DNA of 31,405 bases from a bacterium. GTDB lineage: Bacteria; JAMCPX01. This document shows positions 6,371-15,821 of the stretch, piece after piece. The first letter of the stretch is position 1, and each line of letters begins with the position of its first letter. The notes below the pieces were generated by a model. The model ran no database searches. It was given only the letters and a program-made list of their open reading frames with translations, and was not told the DNA's origin. The stretch is from positions 1 to 31,405 of the forward strand of contig JAJYJX010000005.1 of NCBI GenBank assembly GCA_021789095.1, read 5' to 3'. The position numbers and the translations under genes are program-made.

Positions 6371-8551
6371 CTAAATTCCTTTGGTATAGGCGTTCTTTAA
6401 TTCTTTAACAGGTATGGATAAAAGGTTGTTTATTCTGAGTCCTGACCCTTCTACCCTGCCTATTATTTTAAAGGGTATGTCATAACTTTCTGCCATTTTT
6501 TTTATTTTATCAATATGTTTGTCCGCAGCGCTTACTATGATTCTGTGCTGGGATTCGGAAAACAGTTCTCTGTCGGGCCTGTACTTCCATTTCATGTTGA
6601 TGACTGCTCCTCTATTCCCTGCTATTGCACACCGGGCAAGCGCTATACCCAGGCCTCCTTCCGAGCAGTCGGTCGCAGATTTAATTATGTGCAGCCTGTT
6701 CATTGCAAGTAACAGATCAACTAGTCTTGCTTCTGTCCGGGGTGAGACCGCGGGCGGGTTCCCGGTTATCCCGCCTGCCGTGATTTTAAGATACTCACTT
6801 CCTCCGCACTCATCAAGTGTTGAGCCAAGCAGGATAATTGCATCGCCCTTGTCCTTAAAATCAGGGGTTATCCTTTCATGAATGTTTTCTATAAGGCCTA
6901 CCATTCCTATGACCGGCGTCGGGTAGATCGATTTGCCCTCTGTCTCGTTGTAAAAGCTCACATTGCCGCTGATAACAGGAATATTCATTTTAAGGCACGC
7001 GGATGCAATGCCGTTTATGGATTCTATGAATTGCCACATAACATCCGGGTTTTCAGGATTGCCGAAGTTGAGGCAGTCTGTCAGTGCAACAGGTCTTGCA
7101 CCCACGCATGCTATATTTCTGGCTGCTTCACAAACAGCGGCGGCAGCACCCGTGTATGGACCAAGGTATGTGTACCTGGCATTGCCGTCGGTTGATATTG
7201 CTATGCCTTTGCGTGTGCCTTTTATCCTTATCAAGGCTGCATCACTGCCCGGTTTGATAACGGTATCGGTGCCGACGCTGTGATCGTACTGTTCGTATAT
7301 CCATGCCTTGCTGTTTATACCCGGTGAGGAGAGCAATTGAAGAAAGGTCTTCCCATAATCAGCCGGTTCGAGGATTTTTTCAACCGGTTGTTCTTCTGCA
7401 GCCTCCGCCATAGAAGCAGGCATCCTTGCATACCTTGTATACACAGGAGCATGGTCAACAAGAGCTTCAAGTGGAAGCTGCACGTGTATCTGGCCCCCGG
7501 CCCTGACGGTAATCCATGGCGATTTTACCAGCCGGCCGATCATACTGACATCAAGCCCCCACTTTTTGAATACGCGCTCAACAGCCTTTTCATGTCCCTT
7601 TCTGGCTATGAGCAGCATGCGTTCCTGTGATTCTGACAGCATGATCTCATACGGCTGCATCCCTTCCTCCCTCTGCGGCACCCTGTCAAGGTCGATCTCT
7701 ATGCCCAGTCCGCCCTTTGCGGCCATTTCGACAGATGAGGATGTCAGGCCTGCTGCACCCATATCCTGTATTGCGACAATGTGGTCGTCTTTCATGAGTT
7801 CAAGACATGCCTCCATGAGGAGCTTTTCCATGAACGGATCACCTACCTGTACCGTCGGTTTGAGTTCAGCGGTCTGGTCCGTAAAACTCGCGGACGCCAT
7901 GGTGGCCCCGTGTATGCCGTCCCTGCCTGTTTTCGATCCGACATAAAAAACGGGATTGCCTTCGCCGGACGCCTTTGCAAGGAATATCCTGTCGGCAGGT
8001 GCAATGCCAACCGCCATTGCATTAACGAGTATGTTGTCCTTATAGGCATCGTCGAAGTAGACTTCGCCGCCAACGGTCGGTATGCCCATGCAGTTGCCGT
8101 AACCTGCTATACCTGCAACAACGCCGTCTATCAGGTATCTCATCTTGCTGCTGTCAGGCTCACCGAACCGCAGGGAATCAAGTATTGCAACAGGCCTTGC
8201 CCCCATGGTAAAAATATCCCTCAGGATTCCACCCACGCCTGTTGCAGCACCATTGTAAGGTTCTATGAACGAGGGATGATTATGGCTTTCCATCTTGAAT
8301 ACTACGGCCAGGCCGTCTCCTATCGATACCGCACCGGCATTCTCCCCCGGACCAATGATAACGCGATCGCCTGAAGACGGCATGCGCCCGAGATACGGTT
8401 TTGAGCTCTTATAACTGCAGTGTTCGCTCCACATTGCAGAAAAGACCCACAGCTCCGTAAGGTTCGGTTCCTTCCCTATGAGTTCCACAATCTTTCTGTA
8501 CTCGTCGTGCGTAAGATTAAGCTCTTTCAGTATGCCGTCTAAATTTTCCAT
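6371..8551 (-). CDS. purL: Phosphoribosylformylglycinamidine synthase, small-type catalytic subunit
   Basis: PurL converts FGAR to FGAM using ATP and ammonia delivered by PurQ, with PurS as the third subunit. The ATG at 8551 gives 726 residues and has GGGGA seven bases upstream. The frame could extend to a TTG at 8584, but that has no ribosome site. The family signature [14 protein letters not shown] lies near residue 41, followed by the [10 protein letters not shown] and GGEVYFD stretches. A second AIRS-like half begins near residue 420. The length matches the Bacillus-type small PurL, as expected where purS and purQ are separate genes, which they are just upstream. Confidence 0.96.
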   Translation of the reverse strand: MENLDGILKELNLTHDEYRKIVELIGKEPNLTELWVFSAMWSEHCSYKSSKPYLGRMPSSGDRVIIGPGENAGAVSIGDGLAVVFKMESHNHPSFIEPYNGAATGVGGILRDIFTMGARPVAILDSLRFGEPDSSKMRYLIDGVVAGIAGYGNCMGIPTVGGEVYFDDAYKDNILVNAMAVGIAPADRIFLAKASGEGNPVFYVGSKTGRDGIHGATMASASFTDQTAELKPTVQVGDPFMEKLLMEACLELMKDDHIVAIQDMGAAGLTSSSVEMAAKGGLGIEIDLDRVPQREEGMQPYEIMLSESQERMLLIARKGHEKAVERVFKKWGLDVSMIGRLVKSPWITVRAGGQIHVQLPLEALVDHAPVYTRYARMPASMAEAAEEQPVEKILEPADYGKTFLQLLSSPGINSKAWIYEQYDHSVGTDTVIKPGSDAALIRIKGTRKGIAISTDGNARYTYLGPYTGAAAAVCEAARNIACVGARPVALTDCLNFGNPENPDVMWQFIESINGIASACLKMNIPVISGNVSFYNETEGKSIYPTPVIGMVGLIENIHERITPDFKDKGDAIILLGSTLDECGGSEYLKITAGGITGNPPAVSPRTEARLVDLLLAMNRLHIIKSATDCSEGGLGIALARCAIAGNRGAVINMKWKYRPDRELFSESQHRIIVSAADKHIDKIKKMAESYDIPFKIIGRVEGSGLRINNLLSIPVKELKNAYTKGI

Positions 8552-8654
8552 TCTTTTATCCCCGATAATGTTTTCATCCGGCAAATAAAATAATAAAGTT
8601 TGTTCATTATTTTCAAATGCAATTTTTTGTCGGGACTGGTAATCTTCTTTCCCC

Positions 8655-9353
8655 TCATTTGAGCGCCTTTTTGATTGACAGGAACAGCTTCCTGCCGTCC
8701 TCGCTGCCGAGTAGTTTATCGGACGCCCTCTCCGGGTGCGGCATCATGGCGAGGATATTGCCCCCGGCGTTGCAGAGGCCTGCAATGCCATACACGGAGC
8801 CGTTCGGGTTCGCATCTTCAGACACCCTGCCTTTTTCATCAACATACCTGAACACAACCTGGTCGTTGCCTTCGAGCGTCTTCAGCGTTTGCTCCGGTGC
8901 ATAATAATTCCCCTCTGCATGTGCTATCGGTATCCTCAGCACATCCCCCTTTTTATAAAGCATTGTAAAAGGCATGTTGTTCCTTTCGACCCTTACATGA
9001 ACGTCCCTGCATATGAATTTCAGCGTCTTGTTTTTCTGCATTGAACCCGGCAGCATAGATGCCTCAAGCAGGATCTGGAATCCGTTGCATATGCCAAGGA
9101 CCAGCCCGTTGTTTTCCGAATAAGCCCTCAGGGCATCCATGACCGGCGAAAACCTTGCAAGAGCTCCTGCCCTGAGATAGTCACCATAGGAAAAGCCGCC
9201 CGGCACCACGATTAACTGATACTGCTTCAGGGTTTTCTTTTCATACCATATATAATCAACATCAATACCCATCACCTGTTTTATGGCATGGTAGGTATCA
9301 CTGTCACAGTTTGTGCCCGGGAATACAATTACACCTGCTTTGGGTCCTGGCAT
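8655..9353 (-). CDS. purQ: Phosphoribosylformylglycinamidine synthase, glutaminase subunit
   Basis: PurQ releases ammonia from glutamine for PurL. The ATG at 9353 gives 232 residues, and AGAAGG upstream supports it; the longer frame runs back into purS. It is a class I glutamine amidotransferase. The oxyanion strand is [16 protein letters not shown], the nucleophile is Cys89 in [11 protein letters not shown], and the C-terminal His-Glu pair is in MMPHPERA. It begins 2 bp after the purS stop and is followed by purL after about 100 bp. The three subunits should form the PurLQS complex. Confidence 0.96.
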   Translation of the reverse strand: MPGPKAGVIVFPGTNCDSDTYHAIKQVMGIDVDYIWYEKKTLKQYQLIVVPGGFSYGDYLRAGALARFSPVMDALRAYSENNGLVLGICNGFQILLEASMLPGSMQKNKTLKFICRDVHVRVERNNMPFTMLYKKGDVLRIPIAHAEGNYYAPEQTLKTLEGNDQVVFRYVDEKGRVSEDANPNGSVYGIAGLCNAGGNILAMMPHPERASDKLLGSEDGRKLFLSIKKALK

Positions 9354-9355
9354 GA

Positions 9356-9601
9356 CTAACCTTCTACAATCTCGAACGTAAAATCCTCTATCAACTTGTT
9401 TACAAGCAGCGTATCGCACATCTTCTGTACGTCGGCATGGGCAGAGGATTTGTCATTCACATTGAGCCTGATTTCAATATATTTCCCTATCCTGACGTCC
9501 CCTATCTGGCTGAATCCAAGCCTGCTCAGCGCGCCGAATACGGCTTTTCCCTGGGGATCAAGTATGCCCTTTTTGGGTTTTATAAATATTTTTGCAAGCA
9601 T
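9356..9601 (-). CDS. purS: Phosphoribosylformylglycinamidine synthase subunit PurS
   Basis: PurS bridges PurQ and PurL so that ammonia can pass between them. The protein has 81 residues from ATG 9601, with a strong GAGGAG site 7 bases upstream. The sequence fits the small PurS fold: an N-terminal IFIKPKKGILDPQGKAV motif, then GFSQIGDVRIGKYIEI, and a C-terminal IEDFTFEIVEG strand. It is the first gene of the purine operon. The region before it holds a repeat element (9626-9737), so its promoter must lie in a short gap or inside the element, or it is read through from the PHP gene upstream. Confidence 0.95.
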   Translation of the reverse strand: MLAKIFIKPKKGILDPQGKAVFGALSRLGFSQIGDVRIGKYIEIRLNVNDKSSAHADVQKMCDTLLVNKLIEDFTFEIVEG

Positions 9602-9625
9602 GTTAATCTCCTCTTTTTTGGCTTT

Positions 9626-9737
9626 ACCCCGTTAGAAAGCCCCATTTTAAGCCTTAAGCATAATAGAAAGGACGTTGTCTAAAGCCACACCAGCATGCCA
9701 TAACTTCGGCATGCAGGCACATCCTTTCTAACGGGGT
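9626..9737. repeat. 112-bp element with 14-bp terminal inverted repeats (REP/MITE-like)
   Basis: ACCCCGTTAGAAAG (9626-9639) is exactly inverted at 9724-9737. Inside is a second hairpin, GCATGCC/GGCATGC at 9693-9714. The right end supplies the last two codons and stop of the PHP gene (CCC CGT TAG). The same end, CTAACGGGGT, occurs at 14481-14490 beside another hairpin. It encodes no protein. Short elements like this are usually moved by a transposase elsewhere in the genome. Confidence 0.7.
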
Positions 9738-11182
9738 TTATTCCTTATTGTACTTATGTACAACCACACAATCACGATCAGCAGTACGCCAATTGAATAA
9801 AACAATAATACGTATATAACTGTCAATAAAAGTGTATTCTCTGCAGGTATAAATGTTAACCCGGCTATCATGTTCATTGCGTAATACAGAGACATAAGGC
9901 CTGCAGCAATAAAAAGCATGTAAGGCAGCATCAGCGGCTTATTGTAGAAGAACAGCCTGTGTACCTTCCTGTAAACGGTGTAGGATACCCACAGTAAAAG
10001 ACTCCACACCATCCATGATACATAGCCCTTGAAAGGCAGTGTTGAGAAATAGTAATAAAAATCAAAGAATGGTGCAAAGACAAACCTCACTGTACCCCAA
10101 TATTGGTGGGGATAATCATATATGATTGGTATGATCTTACCGTTATCTCCGGAATTTCTGTTACGCAGCATTGATGTGATCATGACCTGCAGCTGGGGTG
10201 TAATATACATTGCGGCATTTGGTATATGAAAGGCTGTCCATGTATATGCATAATTGCCCCACCCGTGCCAGTCGGTTGAAGCAAGCAAGGGTATATGATA
10301 CTCACGTGAAACTTTATAAGCTGTTTCCCGGACTGCAGCATCCAGCATGTTTTTATGCCCTGCATTGGCTATTTCAAATGCGTCAACCCCGTCTTTTATA
10401 TAAGATTCAAGGTTGATCGGACCTTCCGTCCACCATAAAGCGAGTACAAGCGCACCGCCCCTTTTATGAACAGCATCGGCAAGTTCTTTCACAGTAGAAG
10501 GGCAGTCCGGGCACCACCCTGCAACAGGACTGATCATGCCAAGTGCCAGAAAAAAGTGTGGATCATCCTTTACCTTTATCTCCTCTCCGATCATGGCTTT
10601 GTAAGATGTCATAAGTGATTGATCCTGCTCCATGATAGCGCCCTTTATATTGTAGTGATCTGTTACAAAACCGCCTGTAAAACCCTGTTCAACATGCCAC
10701 CTGAGATTGTGCATGGGACTGACAAGCCCGTCATGCGAATAGAATGTGTGGGAATGGGGGTCGATCAAGCAGTATGAATTGTTCCCGGGAACACACTGAA
10801 ACAAAGGGAACGGAGTAAAAAGTACATAAACAGCGAACAAAGAAAAGGCCAGAATATAGGCCGCTATATGCAGCGGTAAAGCCCTGTATTTCTTGCTGAG
10901 CAAGCCGGACAGCAGAACAAAGAAAATGCCCCATATAAATAGTGCTATGCTCTCGGCACGGATGTAATGGTTTGTGCTTAAATAAACGGGTATGCCGATG
11001 AATGGTTCAAAGAAGTATGTGATTCCCGGTACTATAAGTTTAAAGTCTTTAACAGGCGCATAGGTTGCTGCGTTGAGCAGCGTATAGTTACCTGCAGGGA
11101 CAAGTTCTAACAGTGAGATCAGGACTATGAATGAAGACATGAAAGGGTATTTTTTTAGTGTATTTATAACGTTTAATTTCAT
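9728..11182 (-). CDS. Membrane-embedded PHP-domain metal-dependent phosphoesterase-like protein
   Basis: The protein has 484 residues from ATG 11182 (weak ribosome site; Met15 is an alternative). Hydrophobic helices at about 12-30, 78-96 and 104-124 precede a PHP domain (140-320). Three or more further helices follow (about 386-405, 417-440, 450-477). The PHP metal ligands are visible: H143 and H145 in DPHSHTFYSHDG, D175-H176 in VTDHY, E200/E201 in GEE, and D304/H306 in STDWHGWG. The usual His before the last motif seems replaced by LALWWTEG. A PHP active site placed between membrane bundles suggests hydrolysis of a phosphorylated lipid or envelope compound, but the substrate is unknown. Its stop codon lies in the repeat element. 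It may be cotranscribed with purS. Confidence 0.8.
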   Translation of the reverse strand: MKLNVINTLKKYPFMSSFIVLISLLELVPAGNYTLLNAATYAPVKDFKLIVPGITYFFEPFIGIPVYLSTNHYIRAESIALFIWGIFFVLLSGLLSKKYRALPLHIAAYILAFSLFAVYVLFTPFPLFQCVPGNNSYCLIDPHSHTFYSHDGLVSPMHNLRWHVEQGFTGGFVTDHYNIKGAIMEQDQSLMTSYKAMIGEEIKVKDDPHFFLALGMISPVAGWCPDCPSTVKELADAVHKRGGALVLALWWTEGPINLESYIKDGVDAFEIANAGHKNMLDAAVRETAYKVSREYHIPLLASTDWHGWGNYAYTWTAFHIPNAAMYITPQLQVMITSMLRNRNSGDNGKIIPIIYDYPHQYWGTVRFVFAPFFDFYYYFSTLPFKGYVSWMVWSLLLWVSYTVYRKVHRLFFYNKPLMLPYMLFIAAGLMSLYYAMNMIAGLTFIPAENTLLLTVIYVLLFYSIGVLLIVIVWLYISTIRNKPR

Positions 11183-11338
11183 TAGCTATTATAAATATTA
11201 GATTGCATAAAAATGCAACAGTTGAATTCACCGATTAAAATAATATCATAATATAAAACATGGATCTGCAAGATCTTGTTGATAACATAGTATAAAAACT
11301 GATTATTTTTATGTATATTTTTGCAGGTAAAATTGTTA

Positions 11339-11366
11339 TTGACAATGCTAAAAATAACTATATATA
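11339..11366 (+). promoter_or_regulatory. Promoter of nrdJ
   Basis: TTGACA at 11339-11344 is followed by a 16-bp spacer and TATATA at 11361-11366 (or TATAGT at 11363 with an 18-bp spacer). The nrdJ ATG lies 40 bp on. The -10 element sits inside the first NrdR-like box. Confidence 0.7.
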
Positions 11367-11398
11367 GTTGATTACAATCTGCATCATACTATATGTAG
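11358..11398 (+). promoter_or_regulatory. Tandem NrdR-box-like palindromes
   Basis: CTATATATAG at 11358-11367 and CTATATGTAG at 11389-11398 match the NrdR box core CWATATNTWG. Their starts are 31 bp apart, three helical turns, which is the known spacing of NrdR box pairs. The first covers the -10 element and the second touches the ribosome site. NrdR represses ribonucleotide reductase genes. nrdR itself is not in the window. Confidence 0.75.
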
Positions 11399-11406
11399 GA
11401 GGGCAT

Positions 11407-13746
11407 ATGAACAAAAACAGTATAAATATTGCACATTTGATTCCGCCGTTTGAATTGAGGCTTACTGACAATGCAAAAAAAGTGCTGGAGAAAAGATATC
11501 TTAAAAGGAATGCATCGGGTGAACCGGTAGAAACACCCGAACAGATGTTTTTACGAGTGGCTTACAACATAGCAAGGATAGACGCCAACTATGAGCCGGA
11601 TAAAGATATAGAACAGCTCACCTACAGATTTTACGGGATGATGGCAAATCTTGAATTCCTGCCAAACTCCCCGACGCTTATGAATGCAGGAAGGGAACTG
11701 GGGCAATTATCTGCATGCTTTGTTTTGCCTGTGGAGGATTCCATGGAAAGCATATTTGAAACAATAAAGCATACTGCACTCATACACAAGAGCGGGGGAG
11801 GCACAGGGTTCTCTTTTTCAAGAATAAGACCCAAGAACGATGTCGTTCTTTCCACAAAAGGCATATCAAGCGGTCCCATATCCTTTATGACGGTGTTTGA
11901 CGCTGCCACGGAAACGATAAAGCAGGGCGGCACGCGCAGGGGTGCAAACATGGGCATACTCAGGGTTGATCATCCGGATATACTTGATTTCATCCATGCA
12001 AAGGAACAGACGGACAAACTGAACAACTTCAACATATCCGTCGCTCTGACAGAGGCCTTCATGAGGGCGGTGGAGAACAATGAGGATTATGATCTTATAA
12101 ACCCGAGGACAAAAGAGTGCTATGGCACGCTTCATGCGGGGGACGTATTCAACAGCATAATACATCAGGCCTGGCTTACAGGGGAGCCGGGCATTATATT
12201 CCTCGACCGCATCAACAATGCAAACCCTACGCCCCGGGTAGGCGATATAGAGAGCACAAACCCATGCGGGGAACAGCCGCTTCTGCCTTATGAGTCGTGC
12301 AATCTGGGCTCAATAAACCTGGCAAGGATGGTTGCAGGCAAAAAGATAGATTTCGAAAAGCTCAAACAGACAACAAGGGACGCAGTCCACTTTCTTGACA
12401 ATGTGATCGATGCAAATAAATTTCCGCTCTCATCGATAGAGCAGATGACAAAGGCAAACAGGAAGATAGGTCTTGGCGTAATGGGGTTTGCAGACATGCT
12501 TGTCATGCTCGGGGTTCCTTATGATTCTGACGAGGCCATTGATACAGGCGGCAGGTTGATGAAGGTCGTACTTGATACCGGCAGGGAGGAATCATATGAG
12601 CTTGCAGAGAAGAGGGGTGCATTCCCTAATTTTAAAGGCAGTGTTTATGATGCCCCGGGAGCAAAGCCTATACGCAATTCCACGATCACGACGATAGCTC
12701 CCACAGGCACGCTCAGCATTATTGCAGGTGTGTCAAGCGGCATAGAACCCATATTTGCACTTGCGTATACAAGGAACGTCCTTGATAATACCCATCTTCC
12801 GGAAATACATCCGCTTTTCTTCGAGGTTGCAAAGAAAGAGGGTTTTTATTCGGATACACTGGTGAAAAATATCTTTGAAAAAGGCAGTGCGCGCGGCGTA
12901 CCGGAGGTGCCCGAAAAATGGCAGCAGGTTTTCGGGGTTGCGCATGATATTACGCCTGTCTGGCACATAAAAATGCAGGCAGCATTCCAGGAGTATGTTG
13001 ACAATGCGGTTAGCAAGACTGTCAACTTCCACAAGGATGCAACAGAGCGCGACGTTGAAGAGGTGTACTGGCTTGCATACAAACTCGGGTGCAAGGGCGT
13101 TACCGTTTACAGGGACGGCAGCAGGGAAAGCCAGGTGCTTACCGTTATGGGTGACAAGCAGAAAGAAAAGGCAAAGGAAGGACCGGTGGAGATAAAACCG
13201 GCTCCAACTCCCAAACCAAGGCCTGAGGTTATAACGGGTACAACAAGAAGGATGACAACAGGGTGCGGTAATCTTTATGTTACAATCAATGAAGACAGGG
13301 AAGGGCCTTTCGAGGTATTTGCAGCCATGGGCAAGGCAGGCGGATGCAGCGCATCGCAGACAGAGGCAATATCAAGGCTTGTGTCCCTTGCATTGAGATC
13401 GGGTTTAGACAGGGAGACCATCATAAAACAGCTGAAGGGTGTACGGTGTCCCGCACCTGCAAGGGAAAGGGGCGGGGGCATAATACTGTCATGTGCAGAT
13501 GCCATTGCAAAGGCGCTTGAAAGGCATCTCGAAGAAAAGCAGGGGAAAGGAACAGAAAATAAACTGGCATTCTCTATTGATGCAACAAGTATTACGGGTG
13601 TTAATGCCAAGCATAACATAAAGGAAACGCCGTATGTATTGGAGGGAGATATGCTTTATCCGTCGTGCCCGGAATGCGGCAGTGTAATGATGCCGTCAGA
13701 AGGCTGCTACACGTGTCCCAGCTGCGGGTATTCAAAGTGCCTGTGA
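11407..13746 (+). CDS. nrdJ: Adenosylcobalamin-dependent ribonucleotide reductase (class II)
   Basis: NrdJ reduces ribonucleotides to deoxyribonucleotides with a B12-derived radical, with or without oxygen. The ATG at 11407 follows a strong AGGAGG and gives 779 residues; the frame stays open a little upstream without a ribosome site. Features in order: an N-terminal region with TPEQMFLRVAYNIA, the active-site stretch LSACFVLPVEDSMESI, the finger-loop region around Cys287 in NPCGEQPLLPYESCNLGS, and STITTIAPTGTLSIIAG. A TSCPD-type domain follows (about 614-705, TTGCGNLYVTINED), and a C-terminal zinc ribbon CPECG...CPSCG carries a final Cys pair for redox shuttling. Probably regulated by NrdR through the two boxes upstream. 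Confidence 0.96.
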   Translation: MNKNSINIAHLIPPFELRLTDNAKKVLEKRYLKRNASGEPVETPEQMFLRVAYNIARIDANYEPDKDIEQLTYRFYGMMANLEFLPNSPTLMNAGRELGQLSACFVLPVEDSMESIFETIKHTALIHKSGGGTGFSFSRIRPKNDVVLSTKGISSGPISFMTVFDAATETIKQGGTRRGANMGILRVDHPDILDFIHAKEQTDKLNNFNISVALTEAFMRAVENNEDYDLINPRTKECYGTLHAGDVFNSIIHQAWLTGEPGIIFLDRINNANPTPRVGDIESTNPCGEQPLLPYESCNLGSINLARMVAGKKIDFEKLKQTTRDAVHFLDNVIDANKFPLSSIEQMTKANRKIGLGVMGFADMLVMLGVPYDSDEAIDTGGRLMKVVLDTGREESYELAEKRGAFPNFKGSVYDAPGAKPIRNSTITTIAPTGTLSIIAGVSSGIEPIFALAYTRNVLDNTHLPEIHPLFFEVAKKEGFYSDTLVKNIFEKGSARGVPEVPEKWQQVFGVAHDITPVWHIKMQAAFQEYVDNAVSKTVNFHKDATERDVEEVYWLAYKLGCKGVTVYRDGSRESQVLTVMGDKQKEKAKEGPVEIKPAPTPKPRPEVITGTTRRMTTGCGNLYVTINEDREGPFEVFAAMGKAGGCSASQTEAISRLVSLALRSGLDRETIIKQLKGVRCPAPARERGGGIILSCADAIAKALERHLEEKQGKGTENKLAFSIDATSITGVNAKHNIKETPYVLEGDMLYPSCPECGSVMMPSEGCYTCPSCGYSKCL

Positions 13747-13895
13747 CCGTGCAGGAGGAAAAGAGTTCAGGGATCCGGAGCGTGCGGACAAACTTTTGAG
13801 CCCGTGCTTTTACGGTATGATGTGATTCGGACAGATTATGCATACCATTGACTTTTTTGGTTCCCGGGATAAGTGTTGGACAATGGAGGCAGGGT

Positions 13896-14426
13896 ATGCA
13901 GAAACAAAGGACGGGCGCTAAAAAAAGAGCGGCAGTGCTTTTCAGGCGTGATTTTTCGATTGAAGCAGAATGGAAGGATGGCAGCATCATGGTTTACGGA
14001 ATGCTAAAGGATTCCTTTCACGAGATGGAGGCAGAGGCACGGTTTTCTTTCCCGGCACTCGCGATCCTTGATTTTAAAGGCAAACTGATAAGGTATCCCC
14101 ATGACGAATGTTTCGATGCGTCAACGCACCTTGCAAAGCTTAAAGACTTGAATGTTACAAGGCATTTTTACTCAAAGATGATGGAACGCACGGGAGGGAT
14201 TTTCGGATGCGCCCATATGAACAACCTTATTTATGAAATGGGCATGTCTGCAGTACAGGCAAGGTTTGCAAAGTTTGATCAGATTGCACCTCCTGATTTC
14301 GAGAAGCTTCCAAAAGCACAAAAGATAAAGACATATCTGAAGTTTATGCCAGGCATTAAAAATACATGCCATGCATGGTCAGAGAACAGCCCCATGGTAA
14401 AAGCTGCTGAAGCCCTGGAGGATTAA
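13896..14426 (+). CDS. DUF2889-family protein
   Basis: The protein has 176 residues from ATG 13896, supported by a GGAGG nine bases upstream; the open frame extends back to a TTG at 13848 that has no ribosome site. The family features are VYGMLKDSFHEMEAEARF, then IRYPHDECFDA with conserved His, Glu and Cys, then GGIFGCAHMNNLIYEMG with a second Cys-x-His pair. The conserved HDEC and GCxH residues suggest a metal or redox site. The family's role is not established. It follows nrdJ by 150 bp on the same strand, so cotranscription is possible. The protein is cytoplasmic, with no signal or membrane helix. Confidence 0.85.
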   Translation: MQKQRTGAKKRAAVLFRRDFSIEAEWKDGSIMVYGMLKDSFHEMEAEARFSFPALAILDFKGKLIRYPHDECFDASTHLAKLKDLNVTRHFYSKMMERTGGIFGCAHMNNLIYEMGMSAVQARFAKFDQIAPPDFEKLPKAQKIKTYLKFMPGIKNTCHAWSENSPMVKAAEALED

Positions 14427-14458
14427 CCCAATAATTCGTCTAACGATGAAGCAGAGTT

Positions 14459-14490
14459 CCACGGGCTTGTCCGTGGGTATCTAACGGGGT
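14459..14490. repeat. REP-like hairpin with conserved CTAACGGGGT end
   Basis: The stem CCACGG/CCGTGG (14459-14464 and 14471-14476) is followed by CTAACGGGGT at 14481-14490, identical to the end of the 9626-9737 element. A GTCTAA(C) motif lies about 20 bp before the hairpin here, as in the other copy. It sits between two convergent genes, may terminate both, and provides the stop codon of the minus-strand gene. Confidence 0.6.
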
Positions 14491-15698
14491 GAACTGCATT
14501 TATCCCTTTGCCGGATTACCTTATCAAGCAGTTCCTTCGGGTAAACATTTACGCTCAGTTTTTCCCATGTTTTCTTGGCATCTGCCTTCATTGTATTGAG
14601 GTCGGTGTCGCTGAACCTGATTTCCTTGATGCCCGACTTTTTAAAAGCCTCTAAACTTTGCTTCTCAAATGACGCAATATCACTTCTCCACTCGGGCTCA
14701 TATGTCTTCATGAAATCAACGAATATTGCGGTAATGTCATCGGCAAGTCCTGGAGGATATTTTTTGGAAATAGTATCTATTTGTTTCTTGTCAAGAAATA
14801 TTGCGGCAGGGGAGTAGAAGACAGGCGGTTCAATAAAATATTTCACGTATACGAACCCCTGTACGCCGATCAACCACACCGGCGGTGATATTGTAAAGTT
14901 TGTGATACCTGTTTGCAGCGATGAAACGACATCCGTGACAGCGATAGGAATCGGTTTAATACCCAGCTCGTTTAAGAAGGTACTCTCTACATTACCGAAC
15001 CAGGTCATCACTTTCTGTTTTTTCATCAATTCAAGGCTGGTTACGTCATTTTTGGCAAACATATAGAAGAAGCCCGTGTGAATAAGCCCGACAAGTATGT
15101 ATCCGTGTTTCTCGAACACACTCTCTATATCCTTTCTCATTCCATCTAAAACACAATCAACCTGGTTATAGTTATCGAAAAGAAAAGGCAAGGTGAGAAC
15201 AGACAGCTCGGGTGCCGCATTCATAACCCCCTGGGCGGTACACCCGCATCCCTGGAGCTCCCCAAGACGCATCTTCCTCAAAATGTCGGCATCCTCGCCC
15301 ATTGTTCCGCCCGGATAGATTCTTGAAGTCATTGTGCCCCTGGATTCCCAGGTGAGAAACGGTATAACCGTGTCTATTGCGTCCTTGATCCACGGTGTAT
15401 TTGCAGGCGCGAGCGTTCCTATGTTAAACATGATAGGTCCAAGTTTCTGAAGTTTCTCCACGCTCGTGTTGTACTTCTTTGCAAGCACGTCAATTATCCT
15501 TTCCTTTGTTAAATCCGTTATGCCGTATTTCTTTTTTAGTGATTTTGCGATGTTCTTTACTATGTTCGGGTCTCTTACCTTGAATTGAGACGCAAACATT
15601 TTGATTTCATCCGGACTTGGTTCTGCAGGCAATCCTGTAGACGGGATAAAAGAGATTACCATAGCCAGCAAACAAACCTTTGCCAAAAATTTAATCAT
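14481..15698 (-). CDS. dctP: TRAP transporter DctP-family solute-binding protein with N-terminal extension
   Basis: The protein has 405 residues from ATG 15698, with GGAGGGAGGG upstream. A signal peptide covers residues 1-25 (cleavage after LPA), so the mature protein is periplasmic. Residues about 26-88 form a helical, Lys-rich extension not usual in DctP proteins. The binding-protein core then begins with MFNIGTLAPANTPWIKDA and includes SRIYPGGTMGEDADILRKMRLGELQG and LSVLTLPFLFDN, all typical of TRAP receptors. No DctQ or DctM membrane gene is adjacent, so its transporter is elsewhere or it has another role. The last codons (S-P-R-stop) lie in a repeat-element end, so the original C-terminus may have been replaced. 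Confidence 0.87.
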   Translation of the reverse strand: MIKFLAKVCLLAMVISFIPSTGLPAEPSPDEIKMFASQFKVRDPNIVKNIAKSLKKKYGITDLTKERIIDVLAKKYNTSVEKLQKLGPIMFNIGTLAPANTPWIKDAIDTVIPFLTWESRGTMTSRIYPGGTMGEDADILRKMRLGELQGCGCTAQGVMNAAPELSVLTLPFLFDNYNQVDCVLDGMRKDIESVFEKHGYILVGLIHTGFFYMFAKNDVTSLELMKKQKVMTWFGNVESTFLNELGIKPIPIAVTDVVSSLQTGITNFTISPPVWLIGVQGFVYVKYFIEPPVFYSPAAIFLDKKQIDTISKKYPPGLADDITAIFVDFMKTYEPEWRSDIASFEKQSLEAFKKSGIKEIRFSDTDLNTMKADAKKTWEKLSVNVYPKELLDKVIRQRDKCSSPR

Positions 15699-15821
15699 TT
15701 TCCCTCCCTCCTGTTACGTATAATCAAAGGGTGCTTTCTATGGAATAATTGCAAAAGATGAGCTGAGCAATTATGCATTTCCTGGAATCAAATGTCAACC
15801 GGCAAATACCGGCAGGTTAAT

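Noticed and set aside
8552-8584. TTG start extending purL by 11 codons
   Set aside because: No ribosome site lies before the TTG, while the ATG at 8551 has GGGGA at good distance and gives normal family length.
13848-13895. Earlier TTG start for the DUF2889 protein
   Set aside because: There is no ribosome site, and the added residues are not family-like; ATG 13896 has GGAGG.
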